Assembly: GCA_947652115.1 (NCBI GenBank)
Contig: OX393562.1
Span: forward strand, 9,401,551-9,465,550
From: Blastomussa wellsi
Lineage: Eukaryota; Cnidaria; Anthozoa; Scleractinia; Plerogyridae
Length of the DNA stretch: 64,000 bases
Reading direction: 5' to 3'
In this document: piece after piece, positions 1 to 10,017 of the stretch
Position numbering within the stretch: position 1 is the stretch's first letter
How the letters are laid out: the number at the start of each line of letters is the position of its first letter
The notes under the pieces: generated by a model
What the model was told of the DNA's origin: nothing
Databases searched by the model: none
What the model saw: only the letters and a program-made list of their open reading frames with translations
Translations under genes and position numbers: made by a program

Positions 1-437
1 GTTTCGCGGTGATCAGCCCCGCGTTGGCCACAGCAAGAAAACGGCTGCACTTTAAAGCCATGCTGCCGACCAGGTTGGAGAGCTCCTTGTTGATGATGTA
101 GTCATTTCTGAGTTCTTTTTGATAAGCATGTCATCTATGTTAACGACCATTCCGACGCCTTTGGTCACAAGAAAAATGAAGCTGTCAATCAAGCTGACAG
201 TTGTCTTTGAGCCCACGTATGCCTCGTACCGTTTGGTGTATTTCTCAACATCTTTGTCGGAGAGGCGCATCACCTGCTCGTGTGTTAACTGCACCCCGGT
301 GACCTCTTTGGCTTTTCCTCTGGACACCAGCACGGCCAGCTGCTCACGAAGAGCAGGAATATGGGGCCCAGAGCCTGCCACAACAACAGCTGGCCCGCTC
401 GACGGCTCGGCTTCCAGCAGGTTCATAACCTCAGCGA
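1..437 (-). pseudogene. Conserved ~190-residue Polinton protein, partial
   Basis: This is homologous by eye to the intact 190-residue gene in element B (12,761-13,333). The shared core is a GVQLTHEQV motif followed by a KDVEKYxKRYEAYVxSK stretch and a hydrophobic segment. In C the N-terminus is joined directly to the Walker B region of the ATPase upstream, so an internal deletion has fused the two. A frameshift near position 118 puts the final part, including an LAVANA motif, in another frame, and the window edge removes the end. Function unknown. It lies directly downstream of the packaging ATPase in C and B, so a packaging or virion role is possible but is only inference. Confidence 0.6.
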
Positions 438-707
438 TAGCAAGCTCTGCACAGTCATCGAGGATTATGAGCGTGTTGGTGCCCAAATTTCCACCCCGTG
501 GTGCGCGCATATTATCACAAACATTCGCGGATCATCTTCACCAATTCGGTGGTAGGTTTTGTTGTGCGTGAATGTTCGGCAGATCAACACAATGTTGTCG
601 AACTTGCCACGAAAAGGGCCACAGAGCTGGTCCACCACAAACTGTGATTTGCCTGAATTCGTCGGACCCACAATCAACGCGTTGAACAGGATGTTGCTTG
701 CATTCAT
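438..707 (-). pseudogene. A32/FtsK-type packaging ATPase, fragment
   Basis: Starts with ATG at 707. A Walker A P-loop (GPTNSGKS) lies at about residues 14-21 and is intact in this copy. A hydrophobic strand ending in Asp-Asp (TLIILDDCA), the Walker B motif, appears near 450-475 in a shifted frame. The middle of the enzyme between the motifs is shortened, and the C-terminal half is lost to a deletion that fuses Walker B to the next gene. Family knowledge: genome-packaging ATPases of this type pump DNA into preformed capsids in Polintons and related double-jelly-roll viruses. It follows the capsid gene, as in A, B and D. Confidence 0.7.
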
Positions 708-769
708 TATTCTTGCTGTTTTTTCAGTTGCAAAGATTCCAATTGTTGTTTTAATCAGTATTCCACAGA

Positions 770-1997
770 TTACAATTGCCGCTCCACTATGTTTATCTGC
801 GAGTCTGATATAACAAAGACGTAGCAGTTCACATTGCCTGATCCGCTTGCCTTCCTCTCGAGCTCAAGCTGTACCCCGTCTTGTGTGTTGACAAGGCGCG
901 CGCCGCTGCCGTGCATCGACTGATCTGTCATGGAGCGCAGATCGATTAAAACCCCCGAACTTGTCATCGCTGTAGAACTTTGTCATATTCATGTGGGGCG
1001 TTTTTTTCTGTGGAAAGAAGCGACGGACCATCTCCCACATGTCCCTGTATAAGACGCCGTTGTTGTACAGCATGTTAGGCGAGCCGTTCACCGTGACGCT
1101 GACTTTCGAGAGGCCGGGGTTGAAGTACTTTTCTGTATCTCTGGGCCCTGGAGCGTAAAGCTCGATGAACAGGAGAAGGATTGCTTTCATGGACCTTCTC
1201 TGGGGGTTGACTCTGAGGTTAATCATTTCCTTGTTTTTTGGGAAGGTGTGAATCTGATAAAGCTGGACGTGATCGTACGCGAATTTCTTGCCAGCGGAAT
1301 AACCACTGCGTGCTTCTTCCACCAGAGCCAGGCTTCTCATCATTTCGTACTAGAGCTGGATGTCTGTCAGCTTGTATTTCAGTTTTGCTGGGTCAGAGCC
1401 TTTGACAACCTGTAAGGCCAGCGCAAGGGTCAGCTCAAACACGAGGTCGTGGTAAAGAGCTTGGGGGTAAAAGACTCCGTGGTCGGTCAGGATCTGGTGG
1501 TCCAGCCTGATTTGGTATTTTGTGCCGAAAACGGCGGATAGCGTGTTTTCCGCGTCGGCGCCCGCGGTTTTCTTATCCTCAGCGTTTGAGCAGATCTTGC
1601 AGAGGTCGTTGCTTTGAATTCCATCGAGCAGCCTGTTGTCCCGCTCCACCTGCGAGAGGAAAAGTTCCTCCCAGATCTTGAAGATGTCATACCCCACAGT
1701 GTCCTGCAGTACTTCGCCCCCGTACTTCACAACGAGCTTGTCGACCAGAGCGCACCCGATGTTTTGAACGAGGAAGTTGTTGGGTTCCCCTCCAGTCAAG
1801 ACGATGTTGAAAAGCAGTGCGAGCGAGCCGGGCACGAGGACCTCTTCCTCAATCAGCTGGGGCACGGAAACATTCAGGGTCTTGCTGGGGTTGGCGTCGC
1901 TACGATCAAAGGTGATGCGCTTTACTACACGCTCGAATTTCATCGCGTTGAGATTTTTCTCTTGGTGCATTGGCCGAAGATTTGCTTGCACCGCCAT
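770..1997 (-). pseudogene. Probable double-jelly-roll major capsid protein
   Basis: ATG at 1,995-1,997; about 408 codons. Landmarks in order: RITFDRSDA near residue 22, a VGYDIFKIWEELFLSQ segment, a conserved FELTLA strand, LLLFIELY, then VSVTVNGSPNMLYNNG and a C-terminal VFVISDSQ strand. The VTxxGxPNxLY segment and the closing VFxISDxQxNI strand resemble capsid proteins of Polintons and Polinton-like viruses, which is the basis of the call. A structure search should settle it. The reading frame is broken by one in-frame TAG at 1,350-1,352 and by a frameshift near 955. The alternative is another large virion protein. Confidence 0.6.
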
Positions 1998-2043
1998 TTT
2001 GTCTATATTAAACAGAAAAATATTTTTGTTTAAATATACAACA
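1998..2043. promoter_or_regulatory. Palindromic bidirectional promoter region (C)
   Basis: This 46-bp gap separates the divergent starts of the capsid (-) and coiled-coil (+) genes. It is almost all A+T and nearly symmetrical: arm TATATTAAACA at 2,004-2,014 mirrors TGTTTAAATATA at 2,027-2,038 around a centre of A and T runs. The same arrangement recurs in A (32,616-32,652) and, less perfectly, in D (63,093-63,127). Promoter activity is inferred from position and conservation. Confidence 0.5.
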
Positions 2044-3327
2044 ATGGCGGAAGGTGGAGAGTTTGGACACGACAACCCTGCACTTGACCATGCACTTGAC
2101 AACGATGATGACGGCGATGCCGATGAACAAGAGATAAACCGTCAAAACAAAACCGGTCCTTTTGTGCCGGGCACCGAATCGACACCCTTCCGTAGTGGCG
2201 AAGAAATTGAACTGGTGGTAAGAATGCCGCGCGAACAGAGCGCACTGCCTGACACATCCTATCTTGAAGTTCCTTCGTTGGAAGATTTTGTGAATGTTGA
2301 CAAAAAAACAAGGCTTGAAAGAGCTAGAGACTTTATCAAAAAGAGTTTCCCAAAGGTGGACTTTGGAAAATTAGGTCCAATAGGTTTTAGCAAAAAGGGT
2401 GCCAACGAGACAACAGTTGTATCATTTGGTCCACAAGGTGGTGAGACTGAAATTTTCAGAAAAGATGGTGGTCTTCTCAAAAACTTCACAGACAAGTTCA
2501 AAAAAGCCCTTGGGCCAGAAGCTGAATCTCTGATTGCTCAAGATAATGAGAGCATAAGAGAATAACGTCAGAGATTAAGAGAGGCCGAACAACAATTAAG
2601 GGATGCTGAAAAAATTGATGCAGAAAAAGAAAAAGAAAAAGAAAAAACTACACAAGAAAAATATCTTCAAACTGATCTCGAAAACGAAAAGAAAGAGTTC
2701 GCTTCACTCAAAAAACTTGTACAAAATAAAGCAAAAGCAAAAGCACAAGAAAAGGTTGATAAACACAGAGCCGACCTTGATAAGATAGAAAAAGAAAGAA
2801 ACGCTCTTCAACAAAATCTTAACGACACGAGAGCGCTTGATGAACTGCATGAGCATGAAAGGGACCTTCAACGACAAAATGATGAAGATAGGGCGGTCAT
2901 CAACAATGAGAACGCCTCACCCTCTGACAAAAAAGCCACGGAAGAAAGAGTTGCGGAAAGAACCGAGGAGCTTGCGCGTCTGCAAACGCAGATTGAGGAA
3001 AGAGAAAGAGCGCTTCCACTTCGTGAGAGGGTCAAAGAGATCTTCAAAAAATACGGCGTGACAGTTACATCAGTCCTTCTTGACACTGGTGTCACGATAG
3101 GTGCTGTTGTTGGCGCCATTAACAACTCGCTGAAAGCCACCGGCAAAGGGTTGGCAAATGGCTTGAAAGAGATTGGGAAAAAACTTGCTTCAATTCTTCC
3201 CGGAATAATTGGCTCGATTGATTCTTTCCTATTCAAAGCTGCCGGGGAGGTCGTCTCTTTTCTGGCAGAGCACGCCTGGCTTCTGATTTTGGCTGTTGTG
3301 GCGTTTCTGGTCGAGCAGCAGCGTTAA
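2044..3327 (+). pseudogene. Acidic N-terminus / coiled-coil / hydrophobic-tail protein
   Basis: ATG 2,044; 427 codons open to TAA 3,325-3,327 except for one in-frame TAA at 2,563-2,565. Residues 1-40 are rich in Asp and Glu. Residues about 95-165 form a globular basic stretch (SFPKVDFGKLGPIGFSKKG, then GGETEIFRKDGG). From about 175 to 335 the protein is charged coiled coil rich in Glu, Lys, Gln and Arg. The last ~90 residues hold a conserved ERVKEIFKKYGVTVT segment, a Gly/Ala-rich hydrophobic helix, a KKLAS..PG segment, and a terminal hydrophobic helix (WLLILAVVAFL). I do not know its function. The shape suits a membrane-associated virion or assembly protein. It converges on the next gene, with the stops interlocked in GTTAAC. 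Confidence 0.65.
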
Positions 3328-3556
3328 CGCAATGTCAAGAATGCCAAACCCGCAACTGCAACTACGCCAACAGCAACAGCTATTTTGTTGACATCATGTC
3401 CAGAACTTCCGGAGCCAGCCGTTGGCTTTGGTTCAGATTCCGTTTGCTCTTCTGCAGCTGTTTGGGAGACAGGCGCTGGCTCCTTTTTGCCATTGCTGCT
3501 ATCGGATTTGAAGGGTGACTGTTTGGCGGGTTTATTTTCGATTTCCCACCATCCAT
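3324..3556 (-). pseudogene. Small tail-anchored protein, frameshifted
   Basis: ATG at 3,556 within the end of the preceding minus-strand gene. The N-terminal motif (M-D-G-G-K, then INPPNSHP) matches the intact copy in A (33,930-34,148). After about residue 18 the frame shifts. The remaining sequence encodes a Pro/Glu-rich linker and one C-terminal hydrophobic helix (KIAVAVG.VAVAGLA type) near 3,330-3,380. Its TAA (3,324-3,326) overlaps the stop of the facing coiled-coil gene. Likely a single-pass membrane protein; role unknown. Confidence 0.5.
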
Positions 3557-4602
3557 CAGCCGAAGCGCCGCTTTTTTTGTGCTTTTGTTTGCCCCATCGT
3601 TGACCCCCACCTTCATACCCGGTATCGCCTGTTTCAATCCGTTGTTGTAGCCAACCGTGCTTTCTGTGTTAATTACCATCCGCACGGGCATCAGCCAGGC
3701 GCCCGGGCATACAGCAAGGTTCAACCGTACCTTTGCCTCATCCACCGCCAGCTGGTAATGCTGCACGCTTTTTGCCAGGTCAGGCTGCCTTATCGCGTCT
3801 TCCACCAAGACGAGGAACTCACTCTGCGTCTAGCGGAAATCGGTTGACGGGGGAACGCTGAACTCTGCGCACAATCTTTTGTAAGACGCCACGTCATGGT
3901 TGTTGTTGGTCTGACTGAATGTTGGGTCGCCCGGCAGCGCTGACGCTTTGGATCCCTATGAGCTGATACAGGATTCGCCGAACCGTGAAGATGTAGAAAG
4001 CCCGCACCTGCGGCCGCAGATTCAGCATTGTGTGATCTTTGTCAAATACTTCTTGAGCTATTCCGCAACCTGTCGTAGTGCACCACACTGCAAAGTTCAG
4101 CTGCTGTTCCCAGAAAGATAGATTTGGCCCCGCTAGCCATTTTTTGCGGGCTATGACGTTTCGAACTTTAACTGTTCCTTGGTAAATATCTCTCTGAACT
4201 TTGTTGTAAAATACTGGTCAGGGGAGACATAAATATTGATTGATTTGTTGAATAGTTTCTTCAAACTCGGTGCAGCGTCTTCCAATGGAACTGCTGGAAC
4301 AGGCAGTGACCTTTTTGCACTGGGCGTTAACTGGTAAGGGAAGCCGCCAACGTCATCCAAACCCAGCGCGCTTTTCATGCCTGCACTCCAATATTTGCGG
4401 GACCCTCTTTGTCCGATGCAAAAAAAGGCTGTGCTTCCAATTTGCTTTTGTCGGCCCTCGGAAACCGTGCAGAAAAAGAAGCCCATGCCTTGGCTTGTGC
4501 AAGCTTCGCATTTGTGGAGATGCTGTTGGCAGCCTGCACTCTTTTTACGAGATAGTCAAACGCAACACAATTTTGTTTGCGTGCGGTTTTCCAGATGTTC
4601 AT
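3557..4602 (-). pseudogene. Conserved ~470-residue Polinton protein, shortened
   Basis: Starts with ATG 4,602 (M-N-I-W-K). It is homologous to the fuller copies in A (34,148-35,557) and B (15,356-16,802). Recognisable blocks are the KAWASFSARFPRADKSK helix, the YWSAGMKSALG and GGFPYQL motifs, SPDQYFTTKFREIF, and the QVRAFYIF / RRILYQL block. This copy has several frameshifts and an internal deletion near 3,808-3,894 that removes the HGLGSVYIYCHDPF region. I do not recognise the family beyond its recurrence in these elements. The largely helical, aromatic-rich sequence and position next to the capsid gene block suggest a virion component (inference). Confidence 0.5.
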
Positions 4603-4656
4603 CTTTATATATTCCCCGTTATTTTTTTAAATAGAAATTTAGGTGCAACAAATAAA

Positions 4657-5306
4657 ATGGTTGTGCTTACTATTTCTACGTCTTCTTATCCATGCACCGT
4701 CAATTTTGACACCCCAATTCCAGAGGCCTCTTTCGTAAGGCTGTTGTCTTGTTCGCTTTATAATTCGTGGCATAATTTGAAAAACGATGGGGTAATTGCA
4801 ATGTCTGATCCAGATGGTAAAAGTGCTGTTCCCATTACTTTCCCCAGAGGGCATTACACTCTTGAAAGTATGGCTTTCGCTAAATTTGATGTAAAACTTA
4901 CCCCTCAAATCAATACACCAGTTGGTGCAATGGTAATTGACAACTTTAGGAATAAAAAATAACTCTTGACGAAGACTTAGCAGATTTTCTTGGTATATCC
5001 CGCATTTTGCTTGTTAGAACTTTCGTCAAGCGGATTAGAACACCGAGTACTTACTTTGTCCATTGCGACTTGGTTGACCGCAATCAAAATTTGGTCAATG
5101 GCAAAGCTTCAACTCTTCTTGCAAAGTTTGACATCCGAGGGGAAGCTTTCCAAAAAGTCCACTATCAAAAGGACGAACAGCCGCCCTTTCATGACGCTTC
5201 GACAGGCAAATGTGTCAACAGCGTTACGCTTTCAGTCAAAGATGAGGACGGAGAGCTTTTTCATTTTGACGATCAACCCCTAGAATTCAAAATGCAAATC
5301 ATTTAA
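4657..5306 (+). pseudogene. ~220-residue beta-rich Polinton protein, frameshifted
   Basis: ATG 4,657, divergent from the minus-strand gene starting at 4,602 with a 54-bp A+T-rich gap. N-terminal strands alternate with a SFVRLLSCSLYNSWHNL block; then RTPSTYFVHCDLVDRNQNL and a C-terminal LSVKDEDGELFHFDDQPL strand pair. The pattern of short beta strands suggests a small jelly-roll or beta-sandwich protein, possibly a minor capsid or penton component, but that is inference only. One frameshift near 4,955 separates the two halves. All four elements probably carried it; it is deleted in D. Confidence 0.5.
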
Positions 5307-5321
5307 AAAAATAAAATCTGT

Positions 5322-5880
5322 ATAGAACTGGAAAGAACCGAAAACTTCCGGCTAACTGAGATCAGCAAAATTGAAAAAGAAATTAAACATTACATTGAAC
5401 ATTACAGGCTTGAATTGAAAAAATACAAGAAAGGTCGAAAAGTGATTCACTATTCCGTGGTCTCTCTTGGCGTTGCAAGTGCCGCCCTGTCTTCCGGGGC
5501 CGTTGCATCTTCACTCACTGGTGTCGGAGCGCCTGTTGCTGGAATTGTCGCTCTCCTTGGGTTTGCTTCCACAGGCCTGTCTGTTGTTAACAAGAAGTTG
5601 GAAAGGAAAGTTAAAAAGCACACGAAAATACAAGCTCTGGCCCTTGCAAAGCATGACTCAACAAAAAGCTCCGTCTCTCAAGCTCTTGACAATAACAATG
5701 TTTCCAACACAGAATTCAAACAGATAACTCATGAAATGCAGAAATATCGTGAACTCAAAGAGAGACTGCGGGAAAACTTTGCGAAAAACAGACTGATTCG
5801 CCGGATCTTGAAAAGATAAAAAACAGGTTCTGCAAGAGTTTGGAAAAAAACTGGTGGCGTCCAGCACAAATTTGAACTAA
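5322..5880 (+). pseudogene. Two-hydrophobic-segment protein, 5' truncated
   Basis: The reading frame matches the gene in B (17,549) and A (36,290) from the ISKIEKEI motif onward, but the normal ATG and first ~25 residues are missing. The first in-frame ATG is at 5,415. A basic motif (KYKKGRKVIHYS) precedes a long Gly/Ala/Ser hydrophobic stretch (GVASAALSSG...TGVG..VAGIVALLG), then a Lys-rich helix (KKLERKVKKHTKI) and a charged C-terminal helix. A stop at 5,817-5,819 follows a frameshift; homology runs on to about 5,880. The hydrophobic centre could span a membrane twice. Function unknown. Confidence 0.5.
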
Positions 5881-7015
5881 ACTTTGAGACAAAAAACACA
5901 AAAATCTCTCTCTCTGTTTTAAAAAGTAGATAACGCGCTGTCACACGTGACCGGCTTGCAAGAGTTGTCAGTCTTTTGGGTTTTCTGTACCACTTCAATA
6001 GCCTGAACACACTCGTATGTTATTCTTCTAACATCATTCAGCAGGGGCGGCGAAGAAAGTTCTTGCATTGCGTATGCAATGATATGAATTAACAACAAAA
6101 ACATGACGCTCTCTCTATAACTTTTGACCTTTAAAATATTGCATTGTTGATTTGGTTCAATCTGTCATGCAATGCATTCCTGAACAACACCTAATTCCGA
6201 AACGCCCCAATTTCTGTCAGATTTTTTTTTCATAGGCGCTTCAGAATTTTCACGGGCGCTTTGTAATGTTTGGGGCGCTTTGCAATGTCGAAAAAAAAGT
6301 CAGTTGTATCATTTCTATTAATTCACTGTGATCGCTTCCTCTCACACATATTTTATAAAGATTTCGCTGTAGTCGATTTCATCAAATGTTTGGTCGCATT
6401 GGAAGTGTGTGTCTCCATTTATAAAGCACGGGAAGCACAATCCATTCTGTTCACAGATGCTGCATTTTCCACAAGCCGAAGCGACAATTTGTTCAAGTCT
6501 GCTACAGAAAGGAGCGCCTCATAGTTCCTCGTGCATTTTATCCCAGCCAAGAGATAACCTTTGCTTAATCTTTAAGGTAAGATAGTCCTTGTATATCTTT
6601 TCCCTTAACTCGGGGGGCAGCATTTGTATGTAATGCTGCATCGTTGCTTTTTTATTTGTGCAGTTAATTGTTCAAATTGAAATAATTCGCATATATCCCG
6701 TTCAGACATTTTGTCTAAAACATAGTCCTTGTATAATGTTTCAATTGTCGCCGCTTGTTCTTGTTCTAATAGTCTAATTGACGCCACTTGTTCTGGTTCT
6801 AAATTCTGCATTGTTGCTGGTCCTATTTCTTTTGCAACGCATATTTGTTAATATCCAGTGCAGACATTTCTTCAACAGGGAGTATTTTCTATGTCACATC
6901 CGCCGTTTGGCTTGGGGTCGTCTCTCTTTTGTTTACTTGTGTTGTGTTTGACACCCAATACCACCACGCACACTTGCGCGCTAAAGCTTCGCTAAAGCCC
7001 TCATGATATTTAGTA
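5881..7015. repeat. Element C right subterminal region and TIR with decayed TIR ORF
   Basis: No intact gene. On the minus strand, about 6,300-6,530 encodes broken pieces of a Cys-containing protein matching the TIR ORF of A (37,488-38,021), followed at 6,605-6,811 by a degenerate stretch with repeated LEQEQ-type units. From about 6,840 the sequence resembles the outer TIR of element B, including a shared CTTGGGGTC-type stretch. This supports C belonging to the same family, but the terminus is unclear. Confidence 0.45.
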
Positions 7016-7145
7016 GTGATTTTATTATTAATATTTTTCCTTTTCTTGTTTTGATTTTTTACGAAAATATTTTCGCAAATGATCACAAACTAGCAACAAA
7101 TGTGGAGCTCCACTTTTAGGCAAGCCTAAATCTACATATTATATA

Positions 7146-9490
7146 CAGGGCTTCTGATATTTTGCGTGGTCGCGGGGCCACGAAATTTAGGTATTTCTGC
7201 GAAATTGACAAAAACACAAGAAATACCGTGAAATTTGCTGCAAATCCTACCAAATTCATGTCGGCACAACCTATTTGAAAGTTATCTTGACTGTTGGGGC
7301 TGTTTACTTGCCGTAAACTTGTATGAAAATTTATCTTGAAATTTCATCACTGCCAAGAGTAAACAACGTACCAAGAACTACCAGACGTTCTTAGATTAAT
7401 GTTGCAAAAAACTGGACAATGACCACAATGTGAAGACTTTTCATTGACACTATATGGAGTGCGAAAGGAAACTGCTGTCTGTAGTAATGCAGGCACATGT
7501 TTACTCGTACACACAGGACACGATCGAAGTTTTGACTTCACAAATGGATTTGAACCTTCAATCACGAACAATCTTGCCTTGAAACTGCAAAGCAACATAA
7601 GACAGCGAGGACAGAAAAGAAATTTATTGGGTTGCTCTGTTGGGCTCTAAATTGCAACTGAAAAAGGACAATAACCGGCCGACATTTTCTTGCTGCTCGC
7701 GCTTGAAACAAGAACAGTTACCTTCAGAACTGTGTTGGATGAACTTTTGTGTTTTCTTTCTTGCCCTGAAGCTGACATCCGTAGGAGTCAATGGGTTAAA
7801 ATTCAAAAACTACAGACAAAACTGGATTTATGGAAAGCAAGAAACTTGACACTGTATGGAAAAGTTTTAGTCATTAAATCACTTGGGCTTTCTCAAATAG
7901 TCTATGTAGCATCCAATATCAACGTGCCCTCTGAAATCCAATATATAAGTAAAAACAAGTTATTTGGTTTCATCTGGAACAACAAGAAGGACAAAATCAA
8001 GAGGAAAAGTATTTATCAAGATTACGATGAAGGGGGAATTTGTATGACCAATGTTCACTTAATGTTTAAGGGCTTAAGACTTGCCTGGATTCCAAGACTC
8101 CTGAACCCCGATAGCCATAATTGGAAAGCAATACGAGACTTTTTCTTTAAAAAACTTGGAGGATTAAATTTTCTGCTTAAATGTAACTACGACACCAAGT
8201 ACTTAGATCCTAAACTACCTCTTTTCTACAAGGATATTCTAACCTGCTTTTCAGAAGTTAAATCTCTCTAGAACTATGAACAGGAGCAAGAAACAATCCT
8301 TTTTAATAACAAAGCTATTTTTATTAATAGGAGGGAATACATTCTTTATCCGGGAATGGTTTTCCAAAGGAATCAGTTTTATTCAAGACCTCCTTAAGGA
8401 AGATGGACAGCTTCTTTCCTTCCAAGAATTTCAAATGAAATATAACTGTAAAACTAACTTCCTAAATTTTTACGAGGTAATAAATGCTACTCCTACAATA
8501 TTATTAACTAGGGCACAAAACCTGGATGTTCCTCCCAAAGAAAACTATTTAGGAAATTATACTAAGATCCAACTAGCTGAAAATGGTGAGTTCGATTTAC
8601 AGAAAGCAAAAGCAAAAGATTTCTATTGGCTACTAAATAAAAATGTAAACAAGTCATCCCCTACAGGACCAGCAAAATGGAGTAACAATCTGAATTTTGA
8701 TTCCGCTGAATGGGGACACTTCTTCAAGTTGGCAAACAAAATTTGTAGAGAGAATAAATTAAAAGAATTTCATTTCAAATTCCTGCATAGAATTATAGTC
8801 ACGAGAAAGGAATTATGCCGCTTCGGTTTCAAACAAGACAGTGACTGTTTGTATTGTGGAAAAGATGACTCCATCGAACATACTTTTATTAATTGCCAAT
8901 TCACAAAAGCGTTCCTGCGAAGAGTTGTCCAATGGTTCAATAATGTTAATTATACTAATTGTCACCCGTCCGTTAAAGGAATTCTATTTGGGTTGTTTCC
9001 TACTTCGAGCTCTTCAATTGTAAACAATGCTCTGTTGAGCAAATTCAACTATACTATGTTACATATGCATTACTATATTTACACCAGCAAACTTCATAAT
9101 AGACCAATAACTCTCCCAGACTTCGTTAAAAAACTAAATACCAAATACAATGCAGAAAACATAGGCTGAACTGTATATTTCGCTGGTTAATAAGAAGATG
9201 CTCCTTCAGGACACCACAGTCAAGGCCCATTAGGTTGCCATCTGTTTCCCTTTTATATTATTATGATTTCTATCTGGAATGTATTGTTTGTGTTAAATTA
9301 GTTTATTTTTTTCTCTCTTTTTTTCCTGTATGTAATTGTTTGTAATGCCAATAAAGCTTATTAAAAAAATCCTGCAGTATTTTTTTCGGGAATGTTTCTT
9401 CCTTGCTCCAAAAACTCCCGTGAAATCAGCCATTTTCTCCACGAATCCCGCGAAATTTGACTTTTTTCCCACAAATTATCAGAACTCCTG
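7146..9490. repeat. hAT-like TIR element interrupted by L1
   Basis: The imperfect terminal inverted repeats begin CAGGGCTTCTGATATTTTG (7,146) and end with the reverse complement of CAGGAGTTCTGATAATTTGTG (to 9,490). The CAG...CTG ends fit hAT-type elements. Its own non-coding sequence (7,165 to about 7,780 and 9,370-9,469) is A+T-rich with a repeated CGCGAAATT-like motif on both sides. An L1 fragment makes up most of the interval. I cannot define a clean 8-bp target duplication; TATAT occurs on both sides. Confidence 0.45.
7780..9369 (+). pseudogene. L1-like LINE, C-terminal half of ORF2
   Basis: 5'-truncated non-LTR element. 7,793-8,271 encodes the region after the RT core typical of L1-like elements (LTLYGKVLVIKSLGLSQIVY, then FGFIWNNKKDKIKR and GGICMTNV). 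A frameshift around 8,271-8,400 follows. 8,400-9,169 continues with a conserved FKFLHRIIVTRKEL segment and a Cys-x2-Cys...His...Cys zinc-binding motif (CLYCGKDDSIEHTFINC) characteristic of the C-terminal zinc knuckle of L1-type ORF2. A ~200-bp 3' UTR ends with AATAAAGCTTATTAAAAAAA at about 9,350-9,369, the 3' tail. Confidence 0.8.
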
Positions 9491-9838
9491 TATATGAACT
9501 GCGGATGTAGATGAAAGTGAGAAATGATCATTCCAGTAAATTCAATTTTGGCAATGGATTAAAGAAGCCTGTAAAAATTCAGGGCTTCAACAGGATTTGA
9601 ACCTGTGACACATTCACTCTGTCATTCCTATAAATAAACATGAAACCAGTACAACTTACAGTTAATTCACTAAAATACAATTTTTTAAAAAATGTCATGA
9701 TTAAAATAACCGTCAATAAAAGCAATGAGCAAATAAATGTATACTTTACAACATTTCACTTAAGTCAAATTTAAGACAACTTGGTCTTGCAGTGTAATCT
9801 GATTTTTACATTTCATGAATCATGTGATGTAGTCAACA
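9491..9838. other. A+T-rich stretch, nothing recognised
   Basis: About 350 bp between the interrupted TIR element and the TIR palindrome of element B. I see no ORF, RNA gene or clear repeat in it. Confidence 0.5.
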
Positions 9839-10017
9839 CACATATAAAATACTGGTTCTGGCGCAGCAAGTTTGCAATTGTTGCCCTTATCGCTGGAAGC
9901 CGTTTTACACTAAACTCGGCTCCAAAATGTCGCCGAGTTTAGTGTAAAACGGCTTCCAGAAATAAGGGCACTAATTGCAAACTTGTTGTGCCAGAAGAAC
10001 CAGCATTAATTTTATAT
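9839..10017. repeat. Head-to-head TIR palindrome at the left end of element B
   Basis: Sequence 9,839-9,916 (ending ACACTAAACT) is the inverted copy of the first ~80 bp of element B's left TIR (9,936-10,017, beginning AGTTTAGTG). A 19-bp spacer holding CTCCAAAATGTCG separates them. The same spacer motif, inverted, follows the right TIR at 19,898-19,911. The outer copy includes the GCAAGTTTGCAATTGTTGCC segment also seen at 19,848-19,867. Confidence 0.8.

Larger units (their letters stand above)
1..7015. mobile_element. Polinton-like element C (right part, cut by window edge)
   Basis: The gene order matches element A: conserved ~190-residue protein, ATPase and capsid on the minus strand, coiled-coil protein on plus, two minus genes, two plus genes, then a TIR. 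The left half (polymerase, integrase, left TIR) is outside the window. The right boundary is set only roughly. Sequence around 6,850-6,960 resembles the outer part of element B's right TIR (about 19,690-19,810), but I see no clear ACT terminus or target duplication, so the end could be anywhere from about 6,960 to 7,020. Every gene in it has at least one break. Confidence 0.75.

Noticed and set aside
119..571. Plus-strand open frame opposite the ATPase region
   Set aside because: It is the complement of the recognised minus-strand genes and has no conserved motif of its own. Many similar shadow frames elsewhere were left out for the same reason.
1777..2043. Upstream extension of the coiled-coil gene frame
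   Set aside because: The frame is open before ATG 2,044 but overlaps the divergent capsid gene. A, C and D share homology only from the ATG at 2,044 onward.
7347..7650. Open frames on both strands ahead of the L1 fragment
   Set aside because: Short, overlapping on opposite strands, and inside the non-coding part of the interrupted TIR element.
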